Counted from the first letter of the stretch, positions 17,515-26,857 are shown. The stretch: 64,000 nt of DNA from Pedobacter suwonensis (GCF_900111825.1 NZ_FOJM01000018.1:1-64000); one strand, 5' to 3'. Numbers and translations: made by a program. Notes: generated by a model not told the origin, from the letters alone.

Positions 17515-19710
17515 TTAAGTTAATACCCTTTCAAATACCCCTACCACTTTAAAATCAGTCAATTCATCTTCAGTCAATTCGATTGCTTCGTAAGATAAAT
17601 CATCAGATAAAGGCTTTAAACTGATTGCATTGTGCTGCCAACCCTCATCTGTTACTACCTTTTTGCTGTGGTATTCTTTCACAGTATAACCAGAACCAAA
17701 GTCAGCATCCTGAATAGCGGTGCTTTGAATCAAAACAATTTTACCGTTTCTACTGCCACCACCATCTTGCCTGAATAAACAATAAGCGCCGTTTGGAATC
17801 CGCTTATTCATCGACTCACCTACTACCTTGCAAACAAAATAACCCTTTTGAGGGGTAATATTAAACGGTAATTCTACCCATTCAAAATCGGCATGGATTT
17901 GTAAATCGCTAAAGTTACCCGCAGCAGCCGTTATATCCAATAAGGGTACAGCATTTACATAAGGTTTAACCTGGTTAAATGGTATAATCCTTAATGCAGG
18001 TTCCTTTTCGAAAAGTGGAATATGTTTTTTTAAGTAAGTTGCCAGATTAGGGTTGCAGGCATAAACAAAACTTCCTTTAATACCACGATAGAGTATGGTT
18101 TTATAAATGTTTATGATGTATGATTTTAAATCAGCAGGGCTGGCTATACCCTTTTTTCCATTAATATCAAAGTATTGTTTAGGATCGATTTCAATCTGAT
18201 CGGTGTTTTTGTTATAATCAATCTCCTTTCCAAAAATCACACCTGTATAGTTTAAATCGTATCCTTGGGTAGTATGGATGCAGCCAATTTCTTTAAAAGC
18301 ATTTGGAGAATTTACCCAATCCTTATCGGTTTGGTTCCATTGAAAAGATAAATTATCAATTTCGATATCAATGGCCGTTTTATTATTTTTCGATTGCCAT
18401 GGCCAGCTATAACCCGCCACCATGCGGCACAACTCATAATGTTGTTCCTTTTTCCCTAATTCCGTATATAAATCTGCTAACGAATCGAAATAGAACAATT
18501 CATAATTCGCAGATCTGTAAACTGTTTTATCTTCACGGTTAATGTTTAGCAGATCATCAATAAACTTGATATAATTTTCTCCTCCCTGAACACGCATTTG
18601 CGAATTAAGCTGTAGCTTAATTGTACCTTGATCTTCCAGAAGCTTAGTAAAATGTATTCCGGCTATATCAGATGGTTTTACGGATTGTGGCTCATCATAG
18701 AAGAAAATCTGATTCCTGCTGTTGGCCATAATCCAGTCTAGCTCATTACCATTATCACCTAATCCAAGTTTTTGATTATTCTGCCGAAACGCCCCCATCC
18801 AGCTGATGTTTTTATATTGGCGTAAACGATGCGCTTCATCAACAATAAGCAAATCGTATTTCTCTTTACTTTTAAAAGTTTCAGATGGGCTGATAACCAT
18901 AGATGGTTTTAGTCCGGGCACCTGTTTAAAAACTTGTTGCAACGATTCTCTCAGTGAGCTCATAGCCACAACCAAACCTATTTTTGCGTTAGGATACTTT
19001 AATTGAAAATTTCGGATATAATTTACTTCCCGAAGTTCATCATCATTAAACTCTTCCACATCCGTATTTAAAATATTGGTTGCCAATAACTTTAAAAGAT
19101 AGGTTGCCACAACGGTTTTACCTGTACCTGCGCTGCCTCTTACAAAAATACTATTACTATTATTTTGAGTTAAGCCTTCCAGAATTTCCAGCACCGAAAG
19201 GTATTGATCTTCGTTGAGCGATTTATATGGTGAGTATTTAAATAATTCAGAGTTTTCTATCTCCTTTAGCGATTTACTTACAACTTTTTTGTCAAGCAGT
19301 TTCTTCCAGATTTCCTTAAACAAATCTTTGTATAAGTCTTGCTGATAATAGTTGTGATTTACCAAACCAGAATTACCGTTCTGTAGCTTATAAGTACCTT
19401 CGGCCGCAATGTATTGTATCAGGTTGGATTCAATATCAAGGGTAGCTGACTTGTTAAACTTATCACTACCGATAATAGAAATCTTATTAAATACAGCAGC
19501 TTTAACCGGATTTGCTAAATGATTCTTAATGCGGCTGGCAGCATTAGTCGATTCGCCTACATAAGCCTCGGCCATTACCTCATTCTGTATAAAATAAACC
19601 AATGGCCACTGGTTTTTAACCCAGGGATTTTGCTGAATCTTACTTAAGCTTTGAGTATTAAAATCGTAAGGTTCGGAAACGTCTATTGAGAGTTCGAAAG
19701 ACATGCTCAT
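17515..19710 (-). CDS. GIY-YIG nuclease / DUF2075 helicase / S24-like peptidase fusion
   Basis: This 731-residue protein joins three modules. Residues 35-105 look like a GIY-YIG nuclease (LVYFI at 37-41, AYVGES at 49-54, R60, E94). Residues about 185-600 are a DUF2075-type superfamily 1 helicase/ATPase with Walker A GSAGTGKT (192-199) and Walker B LLIVDEAH (287-294). The last 100 or so residues match the LexA/S24 signal-peptidase fold (VVGESMNKRIPNG, then KIVLIQ). The start overlaps the MazG-like gene by four bases, so the two are co-translated. The architecture fits a nucleic-acid-targeting defence protein that can self-process; this is inference. ATG at 19704 is an alternative start. Confidence 0.8.
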   Translation of the reverse strand: MSMSFELSIDVSEPYDFNTQSLSKIQQNPWVKNQWPLVYFIQNEVMAEAYVGESTNAASRIKNHLANPVKAAVFNKISIIGSDKFNKSATLDIESNLIQYIAAEGTYKLQNGNSGLVNHNYYQQDLYKDLFKEIWKKLLDKKVVSKSLKEIENSELFKYSPYKSLNEDQYLSVLEILEGLTQNNSNSIFVRGSAGTGKTVVATYLLKLLATNILNTDVEEFNDDELREVNYIRNFQLKYPNAKIGLVVAMSSLRESLQQVFKQVPGLKPSMVISPSETFKSKEKYDLLIVDEAHRLRQYKNISWMGAFRQNNQKLGLGDNGNELDWIMANSRNQIFFYDEPQSVKPSDIAGIHFTKLLEDQGTIKLQLNSQMRVQGGENYIKFIDDLLNINREDKTVYRSANYELFYFDSLADLYTELGKKEQHYELCRMVAGYSWPWQSKNNKTAIDIEIDNLSFQWNQTDKDWVNSPNAFKEIGCIHTTQGYDLNYTGVIFGKEIDYNKNTDQIEIDPKQYFDINGKKGIASPADLKSYIINIYKTILYRGIKGSFVYACNPNLATYLKKHIPLFEKEPALRIIPFNQVKPYVNAVPLLDITAAAGNFSDLQIHADFEWVELPFNITPQKGYFVCKVVGESMNKRIPNGAYCLFRQDGGGSRNGKIVLIQSTAIQDADFGSGYTVKEYHSKKVVTDEGWQHNAISLKPLSDDLSYEAIELTEDELTDFKVVGVFERVLT

Positions 19711-20030
19711 AACTCATCGTATTTTTTAGCCGTGCCTTTGGCTTTATCTACCGGATACTTGGTGTCGTTAAGCTTAATCTTATCGAGAATAATTTGCTTT
19801 ACATCCAGGTTATATTTTTCAGCTAACAAAAGTGCATAAGAAAACACATCAGCGAGTTCTTCCTTTATTTTATCAACATTGGCATCCTCGGCATTTTTCC
19901 ATAAAAATAACTCGAGTAGCTCTGCTGCTTCAATATTTAAGGCAAGTGCTAAATCTTTGGGATTATGAAACTGTGCCCAATCGCGCTCGTCTCTAAATTT
20001 TATTAATGCTGCTGTTATTTCTTCGATCAT
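19707..20030 (-). CDS. MazG-like nucleotide pyrophosphohydrolase
   Basis: With the start at 20030 (MIEEITAALIKFRDERDWAQ) the protein has 107 residues of all-helical MazG-like sequence. The metal-binding motifs are NIEAAELLELF and EELADVF (E-x3-D type). MazG-family enzymes hydrolyse (d)NTPs to monophosphates. An upstream ATG at 20057 adds nine non-conserved residues. The stop overlaps the start of the helicase fusion by four bases, implying a fixed stoichiometry. In an island setting I infer that it lowers or cleans the nucleotide pool as part of the same module. Confidence 0.8.
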   Translation of the reverse strand: MIEEITAALIKFRDERDWAQFHNPKDLALALNIEAAELLELFLWKNAEDANVDKIKEELADVFSYALLLAEKYNLDVKQIILDKIKLNDTKYPVDKAKGTAKKYDEL

Positions 20031-20285
20031 AAGGCTAATGATGCCCAATTTAAGCATATAGTGTTGATTTGGGAAATTTTGAGGTAAAACCTTTTTATGT
20101 CGATCTTAAATTATCAATCTAACCTGTTCTTGTTTAACATTTCTATCTAAAATTGCCTTAAGTATCTTCTCCAGTTGATTTTCAAAAACATGAGACAACA
20201 TACCAAGGGAGTCTGAAAGATAAATAACATTGAGCCCGATTCTTAATTTGTATATGAATAAAGTACAAAAGCAGACATTGGCGGA

Positions 20286-20918
20286 CTAAACTGCTATAAA
20301 AATTATAATAGCCAAAAGAGGAGGAACAACGATCAAGAAATAATAAATAAAGAAAGTAAAGGCATTATAATTCACCCATATCTTCCAAACATCCATTTTA
20401 TTCAATTTATGATAATCAGGTTTAGTCGCCTTAAATCGTTCGATGTCTATGGGTTGGTGATTATCATATTTCTCTAAAATACGCTGATATTTCGATGCTG
20501 TATCTCTAGTAAATAATTCCTTTTCTTCCATACTAGCATTTGGATTTAATGTTTTGAAAATGCGCAGTTCATTGTATAATTCCGAAAGCTCTAATCCACA
20601 AGCATGAAATTCTTTAGCTTTGACATTAAAATCTTTTGCATTTTCAATTTGTCCAAAAACTAAAGCTAGGATTGATAAGCAAGTAATTGAATAAGCAATT
20701 ACATTCTCATTGCCTAATTGTGTGTTATAAACGTTGTACACAGAAAGTAAACCTACAGCAATCAGGTATACTGAAATTAAGCTATTACATAAACTCGATA
20801 ATTTAGAAAGTCTTACCAACCTGCTATGCGCATGAAAGCGGGCACCTTTTGTTGACCAAATTTTATAACTAAGTTCTTCTAGAAATGTTTTATCAAGATA
20901 ATCAAGGTAATTACTCAT
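20286..20918 (-). CDS. SLATT-type membrane protein (predicted pore-forming effector)
   Basis: The 210-residue protein has two closely spaced N-terminal membrane segments (about 42-62 and 73-91), a long helical soluble middle (AKEFHACGLELSELYNELR), and a third hydrophobic segment at the C-terminus (FTFFIYYFLIVVPPLLAIII). An N-terminal helix with arginines (GARFHAHSRLVRLSKLS) precedes the pair. This matches the SLATT superfamily, described as 2TM effectors linked to nucleotide second-messenger or other conflict systems. No cyclase or reverse transcriptase is adjacent. The nearest candidate partners are the MazG/helicase pair downstream on the same strand. The family assignment is by pattern. 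Confidence 0.7.
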   Translation of the reverse strand: MSNYLDYLDKTFLEELSYKIWSTKGARFHAHSRLVRLSKLSSLCNSLISVYLIAVGLLSVYNVYNTQLGNENVIAYSITCLSILALVFGQIENAKDFNVKAKEFHACGLELSELYNELRIFKTLNPNASMEEKELFTRDTASKYQRILEKYDNHQPIDIERFKATKPDYHKLNKMDVWKIWVNYNAFTFFIYYFLIVVPPLLAIIIFIAV

Positions 20919-21264
20919 TTGGATATTAATTGTTTATAAATTTATTTTTTCCTGCACTTCAATGAAGATAATCTTAAACTCTTTCCTATAGAATTATTAT
21001 CCAGATAGAATATAAGATCGTAAAAGAATAGGAGTTGATAGAATCTTAGAGATTAGGAAATATTAAAGGAATCATTTTTTGCGTTAATTTAATTTTGAGA
21101 TTGATCAAAAATTATAATTATTATTTAGATTTCAATTAATTTTTTTCCAAACTATTTATTTATCATATAAAATATTCTTATGGTATTTATATAGTTTACC
21201 AGATACTTCTCTGATCAAACTTCTTCTATTTACGCCACCTATCCCTACGGTTTCCCCCATTCCC
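20919..21264. other. AT-rich gap
   Basis: This AT-rich stretch has no convincing gene, hairpin terminator or repeat module. It separates the SLATT gene from the hsdS remnant and may contain the SLATT promoter. Confidence 0.5.
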
Positions 21265-21528
21265 TCAAAAAATATCTCCACTACTTTTAGTTTTCAAGTG
21301 TTCAATAAGGGTTTTTGCCTTAACCTGGTCGCTAATCGGAAATGTAATCTCAGAAAATGATCAGAGCATTTGAAACAATTTTTAGGGTAATTTCTGAAAT
21401 AGGTGGAATGCCCAAACCCAATTGCGCTACCAAATCTAAATGCTAACTTCCCAACCCTCAGGTATCTCCCCCAACCATTCCAAACCACAATCTTTACAGG
21501 CATCGTATTTCTTCAGCTTAATTTCCAT
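21265..21528 (-). pseudogene. Remnant of a type I restriction specificity subunit (hsdS)
   Basis: Reading from ATG 21528, the frame gives MEIKLKKYDACKDCGLEWLG followed by EIPEGWEVSI and a stop. The phrase WLGEIPEGWEV is the classical start of an HsdS target-recognition domain. Further down, in other frames, come LGIPPISE (like the PPLSEQ that ends such a domain) and ISDQVKAKTLIEHLKTKSSG (like the coiled helix at the HsdS end). About 350 residues are missing. The ATG overlaps the end of the RhuM gene, the operon order seen in intact type I loci. No hsdM or hsdR is in the window. Confidence 0.65.
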
Positions 21529-22513
21529 TGTTTTTCTTTTTAAGCTGTTTAGTACTTTGTTCTAAATGCTGCACAAAATCTTGTTCTACTTTAGAAAGTT
21601 CGTTTTTCAGGCTTTTTTTATAATTGATATATTCTTCGTTAGCTTTGTTTAAAGCTTGTTGGTGGCTAACCGTACCGGCATGGATTAAAATATCATTACC
21701 TGTCATTTGTAAAAAGTCATCAACCCGTTGCAGCCAATCTTGCATGTACATGGGTTTGCGGTTTAAGGCTTGTAATTCGGCTACCTCTAAATAAGCCGTT
21801 ACCATTCGGTTTAATACATTAAGTTCTTGCTCATTTAAATAATTTTTGGCTACAGCAATTTCTTGTTGGGTAGGCTGTACGCCCTTAAAGTTAGTTAAGC
21901 CTAAAAAAGGTTTTGCAGCATCAATTCTGCTATATACCACTTCTGCAGCGGTTTGTCCATGTGCTGCCCAATGCATTTTGTTTTGTATGGTTTTAAAAAA
22001 GGTTTGCGAGGTTTCGGTATTTGGGTCGTAATCTACACTGGTGGCATACACATCCAATACCTTGCGCCAAAATACTTTTTCAGAAGAACGAATGTCTCTA
22101 ATCCGAGCCAATAACTCATCAAAGTAATCGCCACCACCTGCTTGTTTCAGCAGTTCATCATTCATGGTAAACCCCTTTACCAAGTATTCGCGTAACCGGG
22201 CTGTTGCCCACTGCCTAAACTTGGTACCTTGTAAGCTTTTTACGCGGTAACCAACAGAAATAATTACATCAAGGTTGTAGTAGTTAAACGGTTTTTGCTG
22301 AAATTCGGAATTTCCGAATTTCTGCATGGTGGTGCTTTCTTCCAACTCTTTTTCTTCATAAACGTTTTTAATGTGTTCGTTTATGGTCGATTTTGCCTTT
22401 CCGAAAAGTAAGGCCATTTGATCTTGCGTAAGCCAAACGGTTTCGTTTTCTAAACGGGTTTGTATTTTAGTTTGCCCATCTTCAGATTGGTATAAAATTA
22501 ATTCAGAATTCAT
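21518..22513 (-). CDS. RhuM family protein
   Basis: The start at 22513 (MNSELILYQSEDGQTKIQTR) gives 331 residues. The N-terminal region TVWLTQDQMALLFGKAKSTI is a winged-helix-like segment, and the middle has the family phrase FNYYNLDVIISVGYRVKS (about residues 78-95), followed by FRQWATARLREYLVKGF. These are hallmarks of the RhuM ('virulence protein RhuM') family. Members often sit inside type I restriction operons between hsdM and hsdS, and the hsdS fragment here overlaps its end. The molecular role is not established; DNA binding is likely from the N-terminal fold. Confidence 0.85.
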   Translation of the reverse strand: MNSELILYQSEDGQTKIQTRLENETVWLTQDQMALLFGKAKSTINEHIKNVYEEKELEESTTMQKFGNSEFQQKPFNYYNLDVIISVGYRVKSLQGTKFRQWATARLREYLVKGFTMNDELLKQAGGGDYFDELLARIRDIRSSEKVFWRKVLDVYATSVDYDPNTETSQTFFKTIQNKMHWAAHGQTAAEVVYSRIDAAKPFLGLTNFKGVQPTQQEIAVAKNYLNEQELNVLNRMVTAYLEVAELQALNRKPMYMQDWLQRVDDFLQMTGNDILIHAGTVSHQQALNKANEEYINYKKSLKNELSKVEQDFVQHLEQSTKQLKKKNNGN

Positions 22514-22807
22514 ATTAAGCAAGGTTTAAAATTTCACGGTGCTATACTAGCGGATGTTAATTCGCCACCACCTGCGTCACCAGTAAATAAACTAATCCAT
22601 TATGTACAGAGGTTATGCGGGTTCCGTAATTCATTGTATGATTTTAAGGCCACAAATTAGCGTTTTTGAACGATTAAACTAAATATGACCGATAAAACAA
22701 GGGTCAAATTTGATAGTTTTTTTAAATATACTATACGGTTTCACGTACCCTAAACAAGGGTAATTAAACTATTTTTAATTAAAACCCGGGATTAAATAAC
22801 AGCAAAC

Positions 22808-23626
22808 TCACTCTTCCTCCACCACCCAGCTTAGCCTATCCCCCTGCTCCACTACCTCGCTGTGCACTTGAGGTTGCGCCACAAAATTGACGATTACACC
22901 ATCCTTTACATGCAGGGCTTGGATAATTTTAGCCGCATAATAACGCCGGTCGGCATAGCGTGCGCTGCCTGAAAAAAAAGAAATGCCCATGGCAAAAATC
23001 AACGCTTTGTCGCCCTGGTGATCGAGCTTCAAGGCTAAGCTTGTTTTCGGAAAATGGGTTTGATGTAAAGGGATCACCAGATCATTTACTTCCATTATTT
23101 CGTAGCCGCCGTTATCATCCAGGTGGAAATGAAAACCCATGAGCTGCAACCGGGCTTCAGTCGCCTTAGGATGTGGTTTCAGAAGCTTTTTTGTTTCGCA
23201 CTTAGGCAGCATCAGTTTTACTAATCCACCAGGTTCGATGCGCAAATCGGTTTCGTTCAGCCATAACTGCTCAAGGGGCTTGCCGGCGTTAAATTCGAAA
23301 CCTTTAAGCAGGGCGATGTTACCATCCATCAACCTTCTATTTCCGGCGTGTTCGGCAGGGATGGTTTTAAAGATTTCGATAAAACGTTTGTTCAGGCGGT
23401 TAACAAGATCGCCATAGGCATAAAGTTTAACCAGTGGAGCAAATGCCTTGCGGATGTAAGCCGCATTTCTGCTGGCGCTGCCAAAATCGCGACTGCTTTT
23501 TTTGCTCGCTTCGGTTTGCTGTTTGTGGGCAGCTTTTTGTCTGACCACATCTGTATTTCCGCGTTTGTAAAAAACGAGATCGCCGAGTTGTCCGTTAATT
23601 TTAATAATTCCATTCTGGTTAGCCAT
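22808..23626 (-). CDS. Bacteroidota hypothetical protein, 272 aa
   Basis: The protein opens with MANQNGIIKINGQLGDLVFY, a pattern (IIKxxGxxGDxxFYK) I recognise from a lineage-restricted Bacteroidota family of unknown function. A basic, Ser/Arg-rich stretch and an AAYIRKAFAPLV helix follow; the C-terminal half is beta-rich. There is no signal peptide. It is preceded by AT-rich sequence and followed by no close partner. The gene may mark the return to core chromosome after the accessory island. Function unknown. Confidence 0.7.
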   Translation of the reverse strand: MANQNGIIKINGQLGDLVFYKRGNTDVVRQKAAHKQQTEASKKSSRDFGSASRNAAYIRKAFAPLVKLYAYGDLVNRLNKRFIEIFKTIPAEHAGNRRLMDGNIALLKGFEFNAGKPLEQLWLNETDLRIEPGGLVKLMLPKCETKKLLKPHPKATEARLQLMGFHFHLDDNGGYEIMEVNDLVIPLHQTHFPKTSLALKLDHQGDKALIFAMGISFFSGSARYADRRYYAAKIIQALHVKDGVIVNFVAQPQVHSEVVEQGDRLSWVVEEE

Positions 23627-24121
23627 AATTTTAGTATTTTAGGTTAAACAAAAGGGATGATCACTCAATTTAATCAATCTGATTTAAATATCCCAAAAAA
23701 AATATTCTAAAGTCCACCTTCACCCCACATTTACACCACGTTTACCCCACCTTCCGGCCAGGCTTGCTTATCCCCTGCTGTACACTAACTTGCCTACTGC
23801 TTCGGACTTGCTTTAGTTGAAACAGCGCCAAGTTATAGATGAACGATAGCAAAGGTTTGCATCGTTTTCGTTTGGCGATTCAACATTAACTAAATAAAAG
23901 GTAACGAGAAACTTATTTTAGGGTTATTTCGGTCTATAGCTGCGTGGGAACAGGCCGGGAAAGTGGGCAAACCTCTCCAGCCCCTCCTGAAGTGTTACTC
24001 ATCGTTTTGATGCAGGTTCAAAGATCTCTCCACTGCGGTCGAGATGACGGATTATTGATGACGGATTTATTGATGTAACAAAACCATCTTAGAAACTATC
24101 GTATATACCATGCTGTCTGCA

Positions 24122-24473
24122 CCCTGCTATCCGGCCTCGCAGATTTCCGCCGGAAAAAGCACGGAAAGCTTTGCAGTTACCCCTTCATAACCCACAGCCC
24201 AAGCCAGGATCAAAGCGAGAGCGGTGGGACAAAGCCAGGGCTAAGAGCCTTGATGCTGCCACAATAGAGATTTCCGTAGCTTTTTACAAGGAATTGCGCA
24301 GCAATCTTTTATACCGATAAAAACAACATTATCTCATAAAAAACGATGCAAGCCTTTCAGTTATGCCTTTTCTGTTGTTGTTTTTTAGGGCAGGCATGCT
24401 TTCGCTGCGCTCAGGTTGGTTACCTTTTTATCAAGAAAAAGGTAAGAGCCCTTCGGTGGCTAACCGAGGCAAG
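24122..24473 (+). repeat. Long repeat unit, copy 7
   Basis: Long variant with the TTACCTTTTT/AGAAAAAGGTAA hairpin. The terminal hairpin is slightly changed, CTTCGGTGGCTAACCGAGG, and still pairs in part. Confidence 0.8.
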
Positions 24474-24587
24474 CCAGAGCCATGGCAAAGAATGTACTAT
24501 TAACCTAACTTAAAAGATTTCTCCACTACGGTCGAAATGACGGATTTATTGATGGAACAAATACCATATTAGAAACTATCTTATACA

Positions 24588-24993
24588 CCCTGCGATCCGG
24601 CCTCGCAGATTTCCGCCGGAAAAAGCACGGAAAGCTTTGCAGTTACCCCCCACATAACCCCACAAGCTAAGGCAGGATCAAAGCGAGAGCAGTGGGGATA
24701 AGCAAAGGGTAAGAGCCTCGATGCTGCCACAATAAAGATTTCCGTAGCTTTTTACAAGTAATTGCGCAGCAATCTTTTATACCGATAAAAACAACATTAT
24801 CTCATAAAAAACGATGCAAGCCTTTCAGTTATGCCTTTGTGTTTGTTGTTTTTAATGGCAGGCATGCCTTCGCTGTGCTCAGGTTTGTTACCTTTTTATC
24901 AAGAAACCTGAGAAGCAAGCTTGAAGACAGATAAAAACATATACAAACAATGAAAAAAGTAAGAGCCCTTCGGCGGCGGTGAGCCGAGGCAAG
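24588..24993 (+). repeat. Long repeat unit, copy 8, interrupted
   Basis: Same order as copy 7, but the distal hairpin TTACCTTTTTATCAAGAAA is split by about 50 extra bases (near 24906-24955) before AAAAAGTAAGAG resumes. The copy therefore records an insertion inside the hairpin. Confidence 0.75.
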
Positions 24994-25413
24994 CCTAAGT
25001 TGGCGGAACGGACTAGAAGAGAATTCCATTCATAACCACCCCTACCCCTCCTGAATCAGGAGGGGAGTTCCCCTCAAAGTTTCAAAGTAATTGATCCATG
25101 GATAATGTTTATACTTCATGCTGTATGCGCCCTGCCACCCGGCCTCGCAGATTTTCTTGTTAATAACCGGTCTTGATTCCGACTGGAACGCAATGAAACG
25201 GAGAAATGTTTGAGCGATCTTAAAAGATCTCTCCACTGCGGTCGAGATGACGGATTTTTCGCGATAAAGGCATTAAAAAATCTTGCACTCAAGGATGACG
25301 GAAAAACAATGAGACAAGCCAACAAAAGGCGAGCAGAATAAATTCTGTTTCATAACCACCCCCACCCCTCCTGAATCAGGAGGGGAGTTCCCCTCATCGT
25401 TTCAAATATTACC

Positions 25414-26421
25414 TTAACCTTTAAACAACCCTGCAAAAATTTCATTCGAACGCAACTTTGCCTGATGATCGTAAATATGCGAGGTACTCATGATCTCGTT
25501 TACACCATACTTTGCTACAAAAGCTGTTAAATTTTCCTGAATGGTTTTGGCGCTGCCAATAAAAGAGTAGTATAACATCTGCTCAACCGCTTCCTTTTCC
25601 ATACGGTCCCAATACATATTGATATCATCAACCGCTGGTTTGAGCATTTCTCTTTTACCGGTGATTACGCCAAGGAACATCCTTTTTACCGAACTCGATA
25701 AACGTTCTGCTTCCTCATCGGTATCGGCAGCAACCACGTTTACACAAGCCATTACATAAGGCTCGCTCAAAAACGGTGACGGTTTAAAATTATTCTTGTA
25801 AATGGAAACGGCCTGTTCGAAATACGTTGGGGCAAAATGGCTGGCAAAAGCATACGGAAGTCCTTTTTCTGCTGCCAAACGGGCGCTATCGGTGCTTGAA
25901 CCCAAAATCCAGATCGGAATATCCAATCCTTCGCCAGGTATGGCCCTTACCCCCGCCCGGTTATTACCGGCAGAAAAGAATTGCTGTAATTTTTCAATAT
26001 CCCTGGGGAAACTATGAACGGCATTAAAATTTTCGCCACGGATGGCCATTGCCGTAACCTGATCGGTGCCGGGCGCCCTGCCCAAACCGAGGTCAATGCG
26101 GTGAGGATATAACGAAGCCAATGTTCCAAATTGTTCGGCCACTATTAAGGGCGCATGGTTAGGCAGCATAATGCCTCCTGAGCCTACCCGTATGCGGGTG
26201 GTATTACCCGCAATATAACCAATCAATACCACCGGCGCCGAACTGGCCACGCCGGCCATATTATGGTGTTCGGCAAACCAGTAACGCGTATAACCCAAAG
26301 CTTCAGACTGTTTTGCTAAATCTAAACTGGTTTTAAAGGTATCTGAAGCAGTAGAACCATCTAAAACGGTTGCAAGATCGAGAACGGAATAAGGTATATT
26401 TTTCAATAAGTGATCAGCCAT
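25414..26421 (-). CDS. LLM-class flavin-dependent oxidoreductase (luciferase-like)
   Basis: The 335-residue protein shows the luciferase-like monooxygenase TIM-barrel signatures: YTRYWFAEHHNM at about residues 40-51, RVGSGGIMLPNHAPL at about 77-91 and DLGLGRAPGTD at about 110-120. Members use FMNH2 or F420-like cofactors; this branch (close to the MsnO8/YhbW-like group) is usually annotated only as LLM oxidoreductase. It is monocistronic, with a 400-base gap upstream and repeat cluster 3 downstream. The substrate cannot be predicted. Confidence 0.85.
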   Translation of the reverse strand: MADHLLKNIPYSVLDLATVLDGSTASDTFKTSLDLAKQSEALGYTRYWFAEHHNMAGVASSAPVVLIGYIAGNTTRIRVGSGGIMLPNHAPLIVAEQFGTLASLYPHRIDLGLGRAPGTDQVTAMAIRGENFNAVHSFPRDIEKLQQFFSAGNNRAGVRAIPGEGLDIPIWILGSSTDSARLAAEKGLPYAFASHFAPTYFEQAVSIYKNNFKPSPFLSEPYVMACVNVVAADTDEEAERLSSSVKRMFLGVITGKREMLKPAVDDINMYWDRMEKEAVEQMLYYSFIGSAKTIQENLTAFVAKYGVNEIMSTSHIYDHQAKLRSNEIFAGLFKG

Positions 26422-26857
26422 AAACTAAAAAGATAAATCTGTATTGCAAAAATATCCTTAATAAAACCAAGTCTGCCTTAAATGAATACTTATGACGCTT
26501 AGCCAACACAACCGGCAATAGCACAAGAGGATCTATGCAAAAAACAAAAAAGAATCAGACATTACCCGTTACAGCACTGTAGGAGTTTGTATATTCTGGT
26601 AACAAAACAGATGGGCAGGCGCTCTTAAGTTGATTAAACTTATTATATTGATAGCAAATCAATTAGTTGCTATAAACACCAATATTGTAGAGTATTTTAT
26701 GGATTATGGCTATTGCCCGCATCAATTGAACTTAATTGACAAATATTTTAGTTAAATTAATAAACAAAGGAGAAACTTTAAATTATTGCGTACAGATAGT
26801 ACGTTTTTCGTTACAAAAAGGCGTAATTTCGTTATAAGAGAACCAGATATTTTGAAG
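26422..26857. other. Gene-free spacer
   Basis: About 430 AT-rich bases between the divergent oxidoreductase and response-regulator genes. No repeat module, RNA fold or small ORF stands out. It should hold both promoters. Confidence 0.5.

Larger units (their letters stand above)
23640..25413. repeat. Mosaic intergenic repeat cluster 3
   Basis: The first 300 bases are ordinary AT-rich spacer. From about 23940 the modules of clusters 1 and 2 return: long units at 24122-24473 and 24588-24993, a truncated unit at 25130-25156, CCCCTCCT/AGGAGGGG hairpins at 25035-25100 and 25356-25408, and the GATTTCTCCACTACGGTCGA module at about 24516 and 25222. No credible gene lies here. Confidence 0.8.

Noticed and set aside
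21294..21503. A 69-codon open frame in the hsdS remnant
   Set aside because: Its product has no resemblance to any protein; the HsdS-like fragments lie in the other frames.
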